This document shows, in pieces, positions 1 to 10,235 of a stretch of 64,000 nucleotides of DNA. This DNA is from Gonium pectorale (lineage: Eukaryota > Chlorophyta > Chlorophyceae > Chlamydomonadales > Volvocaceae). Within the stretch, counting starts at the first letter, position 1; the number at the start of each line of letters is the position of its first letter. The stretch covers positions 915,366 through 979,365 of the forward strand of contig LSYV01000027.1 of the NCBI GenBank assembly GCA_001584585.1. The letters run 5' to 3'. A program made the position numbers and the translations under genes. The notes under the pieces were generated by a model, which was given only the letters and a program-made list of their open reading frames with translations, was not told the DNA's origin and did no database searches.

Positions 1-2
1 GG

Positions 3-686
3 CGGCGGCGGCGGTCCGCCGCGCCGCGAGCTCGGCGGTTACGTCGGCGGGCGGCGGCCGACTCCAACCGAGTGGCCGGAGGCCGCTCGGACCTGCTCTA
101 CCGCAATGATCCAGGCCTGTCGCCGCCGAAGGCACGGCCGCTGCCTCCGCCGCTAATAGGTTGTGGCGGCGGCGGTGGCGACGGCCATGACGGCACCGCC
201 GTCAGTCCCTCGCCGCCCAGCGGCGGCGCCGATGACCATGTGCCACTACGGGCGGCCAACGGCGGCGGATGCCCGTCCGCGCCGCCGCCAGGGCCAACGG
301 TCCCCATGCCGACACTGTCAGTTCCAACGCGGCCGCCGCTGGGTACCCCCGTCAGTGCTGCAGGCATCGGAGTGGACAGCCCCGACGCCGCTGCCACTGC
401 CGCCGCCGTCAAGCCGACGGACGGCGCCCGTAGGCTGGCGCCGCGTATCATACTGACGCGCCCGATGGAGGCCCCGCCGCCGCCGGCGGCATACCGCGCA
501 AAGTTGGTGGAGGGCGCCGCGATGGAATACGCGGAGATGGCGTCGCGGGAGCGGCGAGCCATCATCATAGACTACGGCAGGGCAGGGCAGGGCGGCGCAG
601 GGCAAAGGCACGCAGGGCAGGGCAGGATGGTGATGGGGGAAATACGGAACGGGAAACGGGATGGGGGGAAAATGACGTCAGGGTGA
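3..686 (+). other. coding-like segment of unresolved strand
   Basis: The plus frame is open from the left edge to a stop at 686 and encodes a proline/glycine/alanine-rich stretch, then a short amphipathic run (KLVEGAAMEYAEMASRER, about 505-555). The minus strand is also open over 568-98, giving a Ser/Ala-rich sequence (SRDAISAYSIAAPSTNFARY), and has similar GC-ending third positions. The minus reading would suit a far C-terminal exon of the channel gene at 1339-8536; the plus reading would be the tail of a gene to the left. No domain is recognisable in either. The plus frame runs into GGGCAG repeats after 570, so its last 35 codons are unlikely to be real. Confidence 0.3.
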
Positions 687-770
687 TTCCACCCATACAG
701 AAGGTGATGAGGGGGATCATCAGAGGCTCCGGCCAGGGCAGGGCAGGGCCGGTCAGGGCAGGATGGAGGC
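570..770. repeat. GGGCA/GGGCAGG short tandem repeats
   Basis: Two clusters of cagggcagggc-type units (about 573-625 and 732-765), each ending in the same caggatgg string, flank a short non-repetitive stretch. This is simple-sequence DNA with no coding signal. Confidence 0.5.
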
Positions 771-1338
771 AAAGGATATCAAGGGCAGCTGACCCATCCT
801 GCTAGGATCCGCAGGGGAAGGCCAAGGCGGATCTAGCCAGTTCTCCGCGGGGGCCCGATAACGGAGAATATGATTTTATTGCTTGACGCCAGGGTTCCAC
901 ACAGACATGGCGTGTGCCTCTCTCGAGCAACCCCGAGAGGGAGCAAGCCATACGGCTCAACTGCTGGCTGATCTGGCGAGGCATCCCTGGTCTGGTCAGG
1001 TCAGGTCCAGTCCCCCTGATGCCCACTGCGCTCTCTCGCCCCTCCCTAGGCCTGACTTGGCCGCGCCATGCTCGCCAACCCCTGGTCCCGGAGGCCATGC
1101 TGGGCCCCTCGCCCGTCGTGCTTTCCAGCACACACCCAAACCAAGTCCTGGCTAGGTTCCTGCTCCGCCATCCATCGCCCTGGCGCTGTGGTGCATGCCA
1201 AGCGACCGACAATCCGACATGCGGAGGTCGCAGTCCATGCATTGACGACGCATCCCACCCGTGCTTCATCCCCTGTATTCCAGCGCCCACTTGGGGGTGG
1301 GAACGCCCGCCCGCCCTCTGCCCGCCCGCCCACCCCAC

Positions 1339-4300
1339 CATGGTCACCAGCCCCTGCTTCCGCGCCGGCCCGCCCCCCAGCTCCAGCGTCGTTGCGATGC
1401 CCGCCTCCAGCCAGCTGGCGAGCAGCAGCGGCAGCGACGAGTCGTCCTCACGGGCCTGGCAGGTAGGGGCAGCGATGAGGGGCGGAGGACGGGAACGTAA
1501 GAGGAACGAAGCGCAGGAGAACGCAACGAATGCTGCCGTGAACGAAGGAGGCTTCCCTGGGCAGCGCCGGCCCAAAGGCGAGGGGTAAGGATGGCGGGGA
1601 TGGTGGCGATGGTGGCGGCAAAGTAGGCGCTGAAGGCGAGGGTCAAGAGGCGCCGAAGCGTGCAAGGCGGGCGGAGCGGACACGGGTTTGGCTGCGGCTG
1701 GGACAGGTGGGCTGTGGCTGAGAAACGTAGGGACGGCTGGAGAGGAGGCCAGGCGAGGACGCCGTATGCTCCTCGCAAGCAGAGCATCGATGATGTTCCA
1801 ATTGCCTGTCGGCGGCGTTACACACCCCTGCCTCTATCCCGTACCCTCGACCGCCATTGCCCAGCGGCCCCCTGCCCCCACTCCCACCCCCGCCGCCCCC
1901 GCACCGGTACCTGCACCAGGGCGTTGAGGTTGTCGCGCGCCGAGTCCAGCAGCGCGGGCTGCTTGAGTATGCGGCCCAGCACCACCAGCAGCTCGCACCA
2001 GGCAGAGTCGTGCTGAGCCTCGTCAACCAGCATGCGGATCAGCCGCACGTGCACGTACTGCCGGGGCGGGTGCCGGGGCGGGTACGGGTGCGGGGAGGGG
2101 CATAGGTCAAGGACGACGTGGGGGGGGGGGGCGTGAAGAGCGCCAGGCGCATGCGAGTCAAGTCGGGGAGAAAAGCCGCAGCGCGGCTTCAATGAGGCGC
2201 AGCGCTATCAAGAGCCTGGGGAACAAGCAGACATGCTGCTTGCACGTGCTGGGTGCGGGGTTGCGCACGTGTGGGGCGCGCACGGGGGGAGGGATGTGGC
2301 GGCCGGTGACCAGAGGATGTGGCGGCGCCGGGGGGTGGCGGCAGTGGGGCGGCGTGCAAACCGGGGCAGCAGAAATGCGCCCCGGCCGCCAAGATGAACA
2401 GCGTGAGCGTCAGGTGACTGCAGATCCCCAACGGCACCTGACATGGGCCCGCACACCCCACGGAGGCCATGACCCTGATGGGACGGTGGAAACTGCTCGG
2501 CAACGGCCACATGGCCTGCCAGTGCAGCTCCGGCGCCGTTCGATCCGCAGCGCCCAGGGCCGCGCAAGTCCAAGCGGCCCCACCCAAGGACTCCGAAACA
2601 AGCTCACCGCCACACCAACGAAATTCACACGTATATACCCCAAGACCCAGACCCAGACCGAGACCCAGACCCAGAGCCACACCCAGAGCCACACCCAGAG
2701 CCAGACCCAGCAGCAGCAGCAGCAGCAGCAGCGATGAACCCAGACTCGCGTGCAGCCAGCCAGGTTGCTTGACTGAAGCCTGGCGCGTATTGACGCCGTC
2801 GCATACGTGTACACGGCACGCCCATACCCAAGCATCGCGGGCACGCAGATAGACTCACGTGCAGCGCGATGCTGATGAGGCGCGGGGACACGCGCAGCAG
2901 CGGCTCCAGGTCCTCCCAGTGCAGCTCCCACAGCTTGCACACCGAGGTGGTGCGCAGCGTCCAGGGGCGCAGCGCCGCCGCGTCCATCAGCCCGCGCAGC
3001 AGCACGCCCTCCCCCAGCAGGCACGCCATGCCGGTGGTGGGGTGCGCGGGCGTCTCCTTGTGGCGCAGCGCAACCACGGTGCCCCACTCGACCAGCCACA
3101 GCCGGTCGGCGGGCTCACCCTGGCGGCACAGGTCGTGGCCTGAGCGGGTATGGGGCGGGTGGGGGGACAGAGAGCAAGAAAGGATTGGATGAGACCGAGC
3201 AGGCATCCTGAGCGCGGGGGGGAGAGAGTGGGTGTGCCGAGCACCGGGGGCTCAGAGCCCGCGAGCGAGGGTGCTGAGTAATGGCATCGTCGCCCACTTT
3301 GGTGGCGGAGAGTCTAGTCCGGGTCCAGGCACTCGCAGGTGTAGATCAGGTCCGCGCCACCACACGGTGCAGGCACTGAAATCCCCGCTGTTGGCGAACA
3401 AGCCACCCACCTGACGGCACAATTTGCGGCCGGAACACGGCGGCCAACATGTCACGCAGCTCCGGCTCGGCGCTGGACAGGATGTGCACCTGGTTGGCAG
3501 TTGGGCGGTTGTAAACGGGGTGTGGGCGGTAGAGGCGTCCCAACGATACGAATGCGGTGTCGGGTGGGAGTATGAGGCACCCCACATTGCCTTGCTACAG
3601 AGCGCGGGGGGGGGGCGCTAGTAAAGCCGCGGTCGCCGTACCTTGTCCACCAGCGGACGCACAATGTGTCGTACGACTGTACGGCGCAGCGTGGAGGGCA
3701 GCCCCTCGATCACGTCCGCCTCCAGCTTGTGCGTGTCACGCTTCTGCAGCTCCGAGTCCGCAAAGAAGATCTGCAACCGTGCATGGGGTCACAGGCCAGA
3801 ATCGATGCCTGCCCTTAAACGGAATCATGACTCAGGCCCCTCAAGGGCCTGCGTCCCGCGCCTTGACTGTCGCGGTTGTGGAGCCACCACGTTCCAAAAC
3901 TCGCCTCGAGACCAGCCCACCAGGTCGCCGTGTACCCGAGTACGTGAGGAAGATGCAGGGGAGGCCCAGTCCTCTGATCCGGCGCTGCATGTGTCAACAA
4001 CACGCCGTCCAGCTCCCGGCACTGACCTTCCGGGCTCGCCACCACCGGCATCCCCCGCCCTCGTGCCACCTCCATCCCCCTCACCTGCAGCTCCTTGAGG
4101 AGCGACAGCGGCAGGTGGCGCAGCCGGGCCCACGTGGAGACCAGCCCCACCTTCTTGCGGCTGAGGTACAACGCGGACGCGTCGCCGCTCGCCTGCAAGG
4201 GGGCCGGGTCAAGAGCGCGGGACGCGGATGCGGGTCGAGGAGCGCGGAGGTGAGGGCGGGGCGGGGTTGACACCCCGGCACGTGTCGTCCACCTAAGGCC

Positions 4301-7300
4301 CATTACGCCCCCGTGCCCCCCGCAAGGGAACTGGGACGCCGGCGGGCGGGCGAGGCCGGCTTGACCGATGGACTGGTCGCGAGCCCCAGTCCCCGCTCGC
4401 CACAGCACAGCCTGTACATCAAGACCGCGCGAGGCTGTCGTGCACGCAGGCATGTGCGCACCTGCATGAGCGCCCGGCCCACGACACCAACGACCAGGCC
4501 GTTGAACACCATGCCGTACACGGAGCACAGGTTGGACACGATCTGCTCGCCCAGCCGCCGGGGGGCCTGGCCCTGACCCGTCGTCGTCAGCTGCGGGGGC
4601 GAGAGGGCGGCCGCGGGGGCGAGATAAGACCACACGCTTCACTCTGGGGGCGAGAGGCCCAAAGGCATTCAAGCACTCCGCACGAGGGGCGGGGCCGCCT
4701 CGCGGGGCACAGGCTGGGCTGTGTGCACCAGACCAGAGACGCAGGCGTTACCTCCACATTAATGCCCGGCGCAGAACCACTCAGCCTCCATGCACTCGGC
4801 TTCTGGCTAGGTTTACCGCACTCATCCCCGTACAGTACTCGTCGTGTACGGTACCAGCCCACCCGCTCGCCGTACCGCCGTACGCGGTGTCAACGCAACA
4901 ACGCATCCACCCCACTCACCACTGTGAGCACCCAATAGGCGGCATGGTACCACAGCGCCGGCGGCGGCGCGGCGCGCAGGTCGGCCCACGGCAAGCCGTC
5001 GTACCACGTGGTGTCGTACTCGTAGTACGCGGCCAGCATGATCATAAGGCTGGGTTGGTTTAGGGCGGACGGGGTGGCGGCGCACCGAGAGTGCGTTCGG
5101 ATAAGGCTGGGCCACAGGCCTTAAAATGGCAAAAATCCGACACGCAACGCCAAACTAATGACAGGAATATCCCAAGCTGCGCGATGATGCCGCACGTGAT
5201 CCGACTCTGACGCGCCCAAGGCCCGCGAGGCGCTGTCAGGCCCGTGTGCCGTGTGCCGTGTGCCGCCCTTCCCAGTCAACTTGCCCCACTCTGTCGCCTC
5301 TCCCGTGGCCGGGCTGGCGCCGCCAGCTTCTGCCAGGCCCGTGCTGCCGTGTCGGGGACTGGCCCCCGGACACACCCCTCCCCGACCCACCTGGTCGCCA
5401 GGTTGACCACAACCGCAAACTGGTACGCCAAGATGAGCAGGTACATGATGGAGACGGGCACGCGCTGCGAGATCCAGGACACTCGATAGTGGCCGCTGAG
5501 CGAGTCCTGGTACACCACCTGAGGGCGGAAACAGGGAATGAATTTGTCGAGTCTAGGAGGTGGGGTGTGGGGCAAGTGGTGGGCTTGTTGCGCTCTCCCG
5601 ATGCGGTAAGCGGCTTGGTACCATTTGATGCTTGGGAAGGGATGGCCGCGCCAGTGTACGCCAAGGGCGAGACTGCGGCCGGCGCAACGCGCGGTGATGG
5701 CCTCCGCGCGGTCCACGCACCTTGACTGTGTTGAGCAGCCGCAACATGCGCACCAGGCGGATGAGGCTGAGCAGGTTCAGCAGCCGCCGCGCGTGGCCCG
5801 ATGAGGCCTCGGGGCTGGCCACCGCGGACAGCTGGGGGGGACAGCGGTGGCGGCCGGCCGGCGGTAAGGCAGTAATACAAACGGGTAGGGGTCAGACCAC
5901 ATAAGGGGCCCGTTCCGGCAGTAGCGGGGAGAGCGGAGGCCGATGTTAACAAACAAGGTCACAGGTTTCGAAGTCCACCAGGGTCGAGGCATGCACGCAG
6001 AGTTGCGGGCTTCCGGAGCATCCTGGACCCGCTTGCCCACAAAATTGCACACAAACACCTCCGCAACGACCCGGACCCCACTCCAGCTTGCAGATCCCCC
6101 GTCCCCACGTACCAGCACAAAGAAGGGTATGCTGGCCAGCAGGTCCATCGCGAACTTGCCGTGCGCAATGTAGACCGCCGTCACGGAGGGGCCGTCCAGC
6201 GCCACCGCCCGCCGCGAGCCGCACGACAGCACGGCGCCCATCTGGAAGCCGAGGATCCAGTTCACGACGTACACAATGCCTGCGGTTGGTGGATGATGGT
6301 TTGCAGTTGGCGGCTAGCTGCTTGTGACCGGCAGTGGGTAATTGTCGGTTGGTGGTTTGACAGCTGGTGGCTACAGTGATTGCCAGCCAGGGCGTGTTTG
6401 GAGGCGGTTGGGCGGGACGTTGGGAGGGAGCGACGAGACGAGCGGCGTGCTCTCGTGCAGGTATGCATGCGCCAGGCAGGCTGCTTCCTGTTCATTTCCC
6501 CGGAACCCATCCCTCACGCTCCTTTATCCATCTTCCGTAACGTCTGACCGTTATTCCTATGTGCACGTCTTGACCAGCCTTCGATGGGATGCGCAGCGGA
6601 GGCCGCTCGCGCTTACCCGAGATCAGAAGCGCTGGGCCGCACCATCTGCCCGGGAGCGCCGGGGCCCAAAATTGCCGGCCCAGTCTCCCAAGCCCGGGGT
6701 TCACAGTCATGACGATGCAAAGTCCACCATGACCGGCGTTCTCATGCGAGCATTATTGACGTTGCTTCGGCTCCGCCCCAGTCCCTGACCATCCCCGAGC
6801 GCCCTGACCCGCGCCAGCCCTCACCGCGTCTCCGTTCCCCTTCCCACTACCTGCACCGTCGACCCACCGCCCTGCCTGTTGCAACCCTATGCCCTCACCC
6901 CCCCCCGAACTCCAACAGCCCGTCGCAGCAGAAAACCACATGAAGGTACAACGCGACGGCCCATGGGGCCCCAAACCCCCCGCCATTCCTTGGACATCCC
7001 CATAGCCCTACGCCTGGGTCCGCTCACCTCCCGCCAGGTCGGATCGCGTGCATGGCTTGGACACGTCCCCGTACGAGGCGTAGCAGAAGCCCACGTTGAG
7101 TGGCACCCAGAAGGCGGAGAAGGTGAGGTCAAAGAGCAGCATGGCGCAGCGCCAGGCCACAGCCGCCGGCGAGTAGGGGTGCAGCAGCGGCAGCCCGAAG
7201 ATGGAGGGGCTGGGGCAGGAGGCAGTGGGTGGGAAGGCATTCTCAGTAGAGGAACGGGGCCCGGGGGGAGGGGGGGCGGGGGCGGAGCGGCGCGTGGGTT

Positions 7301-8536
7301 CCTGGTCCCGCCTCGTGCGCACCCGGCGCGCTGAAACGGCCGCTCCAAGCCTCGAGCTCCTCCACCATCGCCTGTGCGCTGTCCTCCGCTCCACCCCCTC
7401 ACTGGCTCGGTGCGCTCCGTCCCCCAACGAACGCCGCTTGCCCACCCGCCGGCCCCGACCGCCTTCCCATCCGTCCGTCCCTGGCTAGCGGTGCGCTTCC
7501 CTGCAAATGGGCCGATGCCCCCCCCCTTCCTCTTCTCCCGCATCCCTTACCGCCTCAGCATGACGGCAGCCCCCACCCGCGCGTCCCACACGCGTTGCGG
7601 CACGTCGATGTGGCGGGCCAGCAGGCCATATATGCCGTGCACTGAAGGGGCAGGCGCGGAGGGGCGACGGGGGCGGGGAGGGAGGGAGTGATGAGAGGGG
7701 TTGCGGGGCAGTTGGACAGTGACCGGGGGCCAGAAAGATTTCAGGGACCACGGACGGTCCATGCGAATGGGCAGCCGAGAATCAGAAATGCATAATGTGT
7801 TCACTCTCGCTGTTGCGCTTCGACTGCGCAGAATGACATGGTGGGGGCCCGGTCCCGCCCGGCGACACAGATTTCATGCCATGTGCCTCGCTGAGGGCCG
7901 GCGCACCCGCCCACCCTCGAGGGAGTAAGGAGGAACTCCACGGCGGCCTCTGCTGTCCGCGTCGCTTTCCTTGCCCCCCACCCCTTGCCAGCGAGCCCCC
8001 AGGCTGCCTTTCGCAGCATAGACCCACGCAGGGCTCAAAGGCCGCACCGAACCCTCATTGCGGAAGGCACATCCCATTATCCTATTCTTGCCACAACAAG
8101 GCCCACAATATGAGCACGCAGCGTCCCAAATGCCTGCCCTTTCCCCCTTCACATACCCCGCCTCCTGCCCCCGCCCCCTTTGTGGAGCCGGCCGCTCCGC
8201 GAACCCACTGTGCTTGCTGCCTTGCTTCGCTTCATCCGTGGGGGTGGTGGTGCTGTCCAGCTGGCCCAGGTTGTACTGGCTGTAGGACTTGAGGGGCGGG
8301 GATGGCTTCCGCACTGCAGCTGTGCGGCGGAAGGCGCCGCGTAGCCCCTCGCGGGAGCGCCAGGCCACCTCATCTGGTTTCAGGGAGAACCGTTGCAGCG
8401 CCCCAGCCATTCCTGCGTCCAGGATGCCTCCAGCTTCGGCCGGCCCTTCTTCGGTTCCCCGGTGCAGGGTGTTGCCTTCATCCTCCATGCCTCCATGAGC
8501 ATGCTGGTCGTTCCCCGACCCGCGTAACATTCTCAA
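1339..8536 (-). CDS. Voltage-gated-like cation channel with cyclic-nucleotide-binding domain, GQGQ pore
   Basis: A six-transmembrane cation channel of the CNG/HCN/EAG superfamily. Fourteen minus-strand exons join with consistent phase: 8536-8209, 7641-7551, 7209-7028, 6279-6113, 5831-5721, 5518-5391, 5049-4920, 4590-4462, 4192-4085, 3770-3642, 3489-3411, 3139-2859, 2057-1911 and 1455-1339 (709 codons). S1 is near residue 160 (LLFDLTFSAFWVPL), S2-S3 lie at 200-256, and S4 at 270-290 carries spaced arginines (LIRLVRMLRLL). The pore and S6 are in exon 8 (SNLCSVYGMVFNGLVVG). The C-linker spans 423-505 and the CNBD about 505-615 (GEPADRLWLVEWG). The selectivity filter reads TTTGQGQ instead of TTxGYGD. 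The start is the first ATG of the open exon. The 3' end is unresolved: after 1339 either more exons follow, or the frame reads through a GTGGGG donor-like site to a stop at 802. Strong by architecture; ion selectivity is inference. Confidence 0.85.
2641..2732. repeat. Hexamer CCCAGA/CCACAC array plus (CAG)8
   Basis: An intron of the channel gene, lying between the CNBD exon and the exon at 2057-1911, holds imperfect hexamers (cccaga, gccaca) running directly into eight CAG triplets at 2708-2731. No exon is seen here on the minus strand. Confidence 0.75.
4462..4590 (-). other. Pore-filter and S6 exon of the channel
   Basis: This exon starts right after a CCCGCAG acceptor and reads LTTTGQGQAPRRLGEQ, then S6. 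The preceding exon (5049-4920) ends YWVLTV in phase 0, so the filter is set by two phase-compatible exons and not by a frameshift. Known potassium-selective relatives have GYGD here. Many plant cyclic-nucleotide-gated channels have GQN or GQG at this position. Confidence 0.8.
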
Positions 8537-9160
8537 GGGCGAACTGGTGCTAACGCATACGCGGCCGATTTCCTACGCGTTCGCGCATTGCTGCCAAGAC
8601 GATATTCCATCAATTCTTTGTCAAAACCAATTCAGCCAACGAGGCAACCTTGCATGCCTGGCACGTGTGCACGGCATACGGCGGGTATACTGGCAGAGCC
8701 GAGCGGCTCGCTCAAGAAAGGTCCGAGGGGACCACATTTAAAACATATGATGGTGCGTCTGGCGTAAAATACAGTGGAGATGCTTCCGCACCGGAGTTCA
8801 GCATCATGACTTCTTCAGTTTTCGAGCCCTGATTTGGAAGCGCTCTTGGACGGCGGTATCTTCTCGTGGGATCACTCAGCTCTCAAGACAACACCTTGCG
8901 CCCACACAACTCCGCGCAACCCGCCCCCTGTGCAACCGTGCCCCTTCCCCCAAGCTCACCCTCGCGAGCCCCCTTGCAGCTTCCTTCCATTCAGTCCATG
9001 CAATAACACCTCCGACTGAACGTGACTACCCTGTGTGGTGGAAAGGTGGTAAGAGCCGTCCGGTCGTGGTCGCTCCCCCACGTCCGCACCATAACACAGC
9101 CACTTACGCTGTCACGCACTATATAACATAGCCACAAAGGCAAGCCAACCGCTGCGATGG
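8537..9160. other. Intergenic, upstream of the channel gene
   Basis: No exon with a convincing domain or splice pattern on either strand. It should hold the channel promoter (minus strand). The sequence is less GC-rich around 8560-8830, with no repeat or recognisable regulatory box. Confidence 0.4.
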
Positions 9161-9563
9161 ATGCCTGTACTTTCTAACCGATCATGTGTGTCCTTGGCGT
9201 CAGCCACATGCGTACCCGTTCCACCCCTCCCATCATCCCCATCACACGGCTTGGTGTTCACCACCACCGTGTCAATGACCGCCTCCGCGTCCACACTCTT
9301 GCCGCCAAATGGATCCAGGACCTCCTTTGCAAATCTTGGAACTGGCTATTTCGTGTCCAACGAACACTCTCCACGCACTGTGCTTGCTGGCGCGCCTGTG
9401 CCTGCTGCGGCCGCTGCGGCGGGAGTAGTGCAGCGCAATGCGTACTTCGCTGCTGGTGGGGCTGCGAGTGGTGCTCGTTGTATTCTTTCCCTAATCCAGG
9501 GGCATGTGGCGCAAAGCAGTATGGCCAGCAGCGCCGCGAGCGGAAGCGCGACGGCGGCGGCAG
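9161..9563 (+). other. Exon-like open frame, unknown product
   Basis: An open plus frame ends at a good CAG|GTGAGC donor at 9563 and encodes a Ser/Ala/Thr-rich sequence without a recognisable domain. It could be a 5' exon of the kinase-like fragment at 10073, but frames cannot be tied together. It could equally be chance in GC-rich DNA. Confidence 0.25.
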
Positions 9564-10072
9564 GTGAGCGACGGGGCGCGCTTGGCATGGGTGGGGTTGG
9601 CATAGGGGCGGGCGAGGGAGCGGAAGGGGAGGCGCCCGCACCGCCGGCGCCGGTACGACATGTGAAAGCTCGCGATCGGGATAGGCACGGGGGGGTTTGC
9701 ACGGGACTCCAAAACGGTTGGAAGTTGGGAAGCAATCATGGCAGCCTGGCTATACGCACGCCCGTTTCGCTTGCTGGCTAGTGAGTGCGCCGCCCGCAAG
9801 CAGGGCGCTGCTGGGCCCATCCGTGTCGCTGGCCTAACCAAGCGCTACTGGCCTAACCGTCGGGCGGACGCCGGGGCGTGGCATGGCTGGTTGGCTCACG
9901 GCAGGCCCGGGGGCACGCGGGGTGTGTGTGTAAGGTGTAACCCCTATCCGTACACGAAAGCCTTTTCGTCGCCGACGCTGCTCTCCCGGTCACTCCCTCC
10001 CTCACCCCCGCCTCCCGCCACCCCTCCCGCACGTCACCGTCGCCATACCCCGTGCTGTACGGCGCACGGCAG

Positions 10073-10235
10073 TGTACGAGCTGTTCACGGGGCAGCACGC
10101 GTACCTGGACGTGCCGCAGCCCATGCTGGCCTACCACGTGGCCAGGGCGGGCGGGCGGCCCGCGCTGCCGCCCGGCTGCCCTCCGGCGTACCGCGCGCTG
10201 GCGCGGATGTGCTGGTCGGCAGACGCGTCGGCGAG
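10073..10235 (+). pseudogene. Orphan protein-kinase C-lobe exon (TKL-like)
   Basis: A 163-nt segment lies between a clean CAG acceptor (10070-10072) and a GT donor (10236). It encodes YELFTGQHAYLDVPQ, then GGRPALPPGCPPAYRALARM and CWSADASAR. This matches the end of a tyrosine-kinase-like kinase domain: the 'YELFTG' helix, the 'G.RP.LP..CP..Y..L...CW..D...R' block and the invariant arginine. No glycine loop, VAIK, HRD or DFG motif is visible upstream, and no tail exon is recognisable downstream. It is therefore either a fragment copied or left behind from a kinase gene, or one exon of a gene whose other exons are too diverged or misassembled to see. Confidence 0.55.

Noticed and set aside
4821..4835. 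A minus-strand LYGDE string that looked like a potassium-channel filter
   Set aside because: It lies inside an intron, lacks the TTVG context and has no compatible splice sites. The real filter position is in exon 4590-4462.
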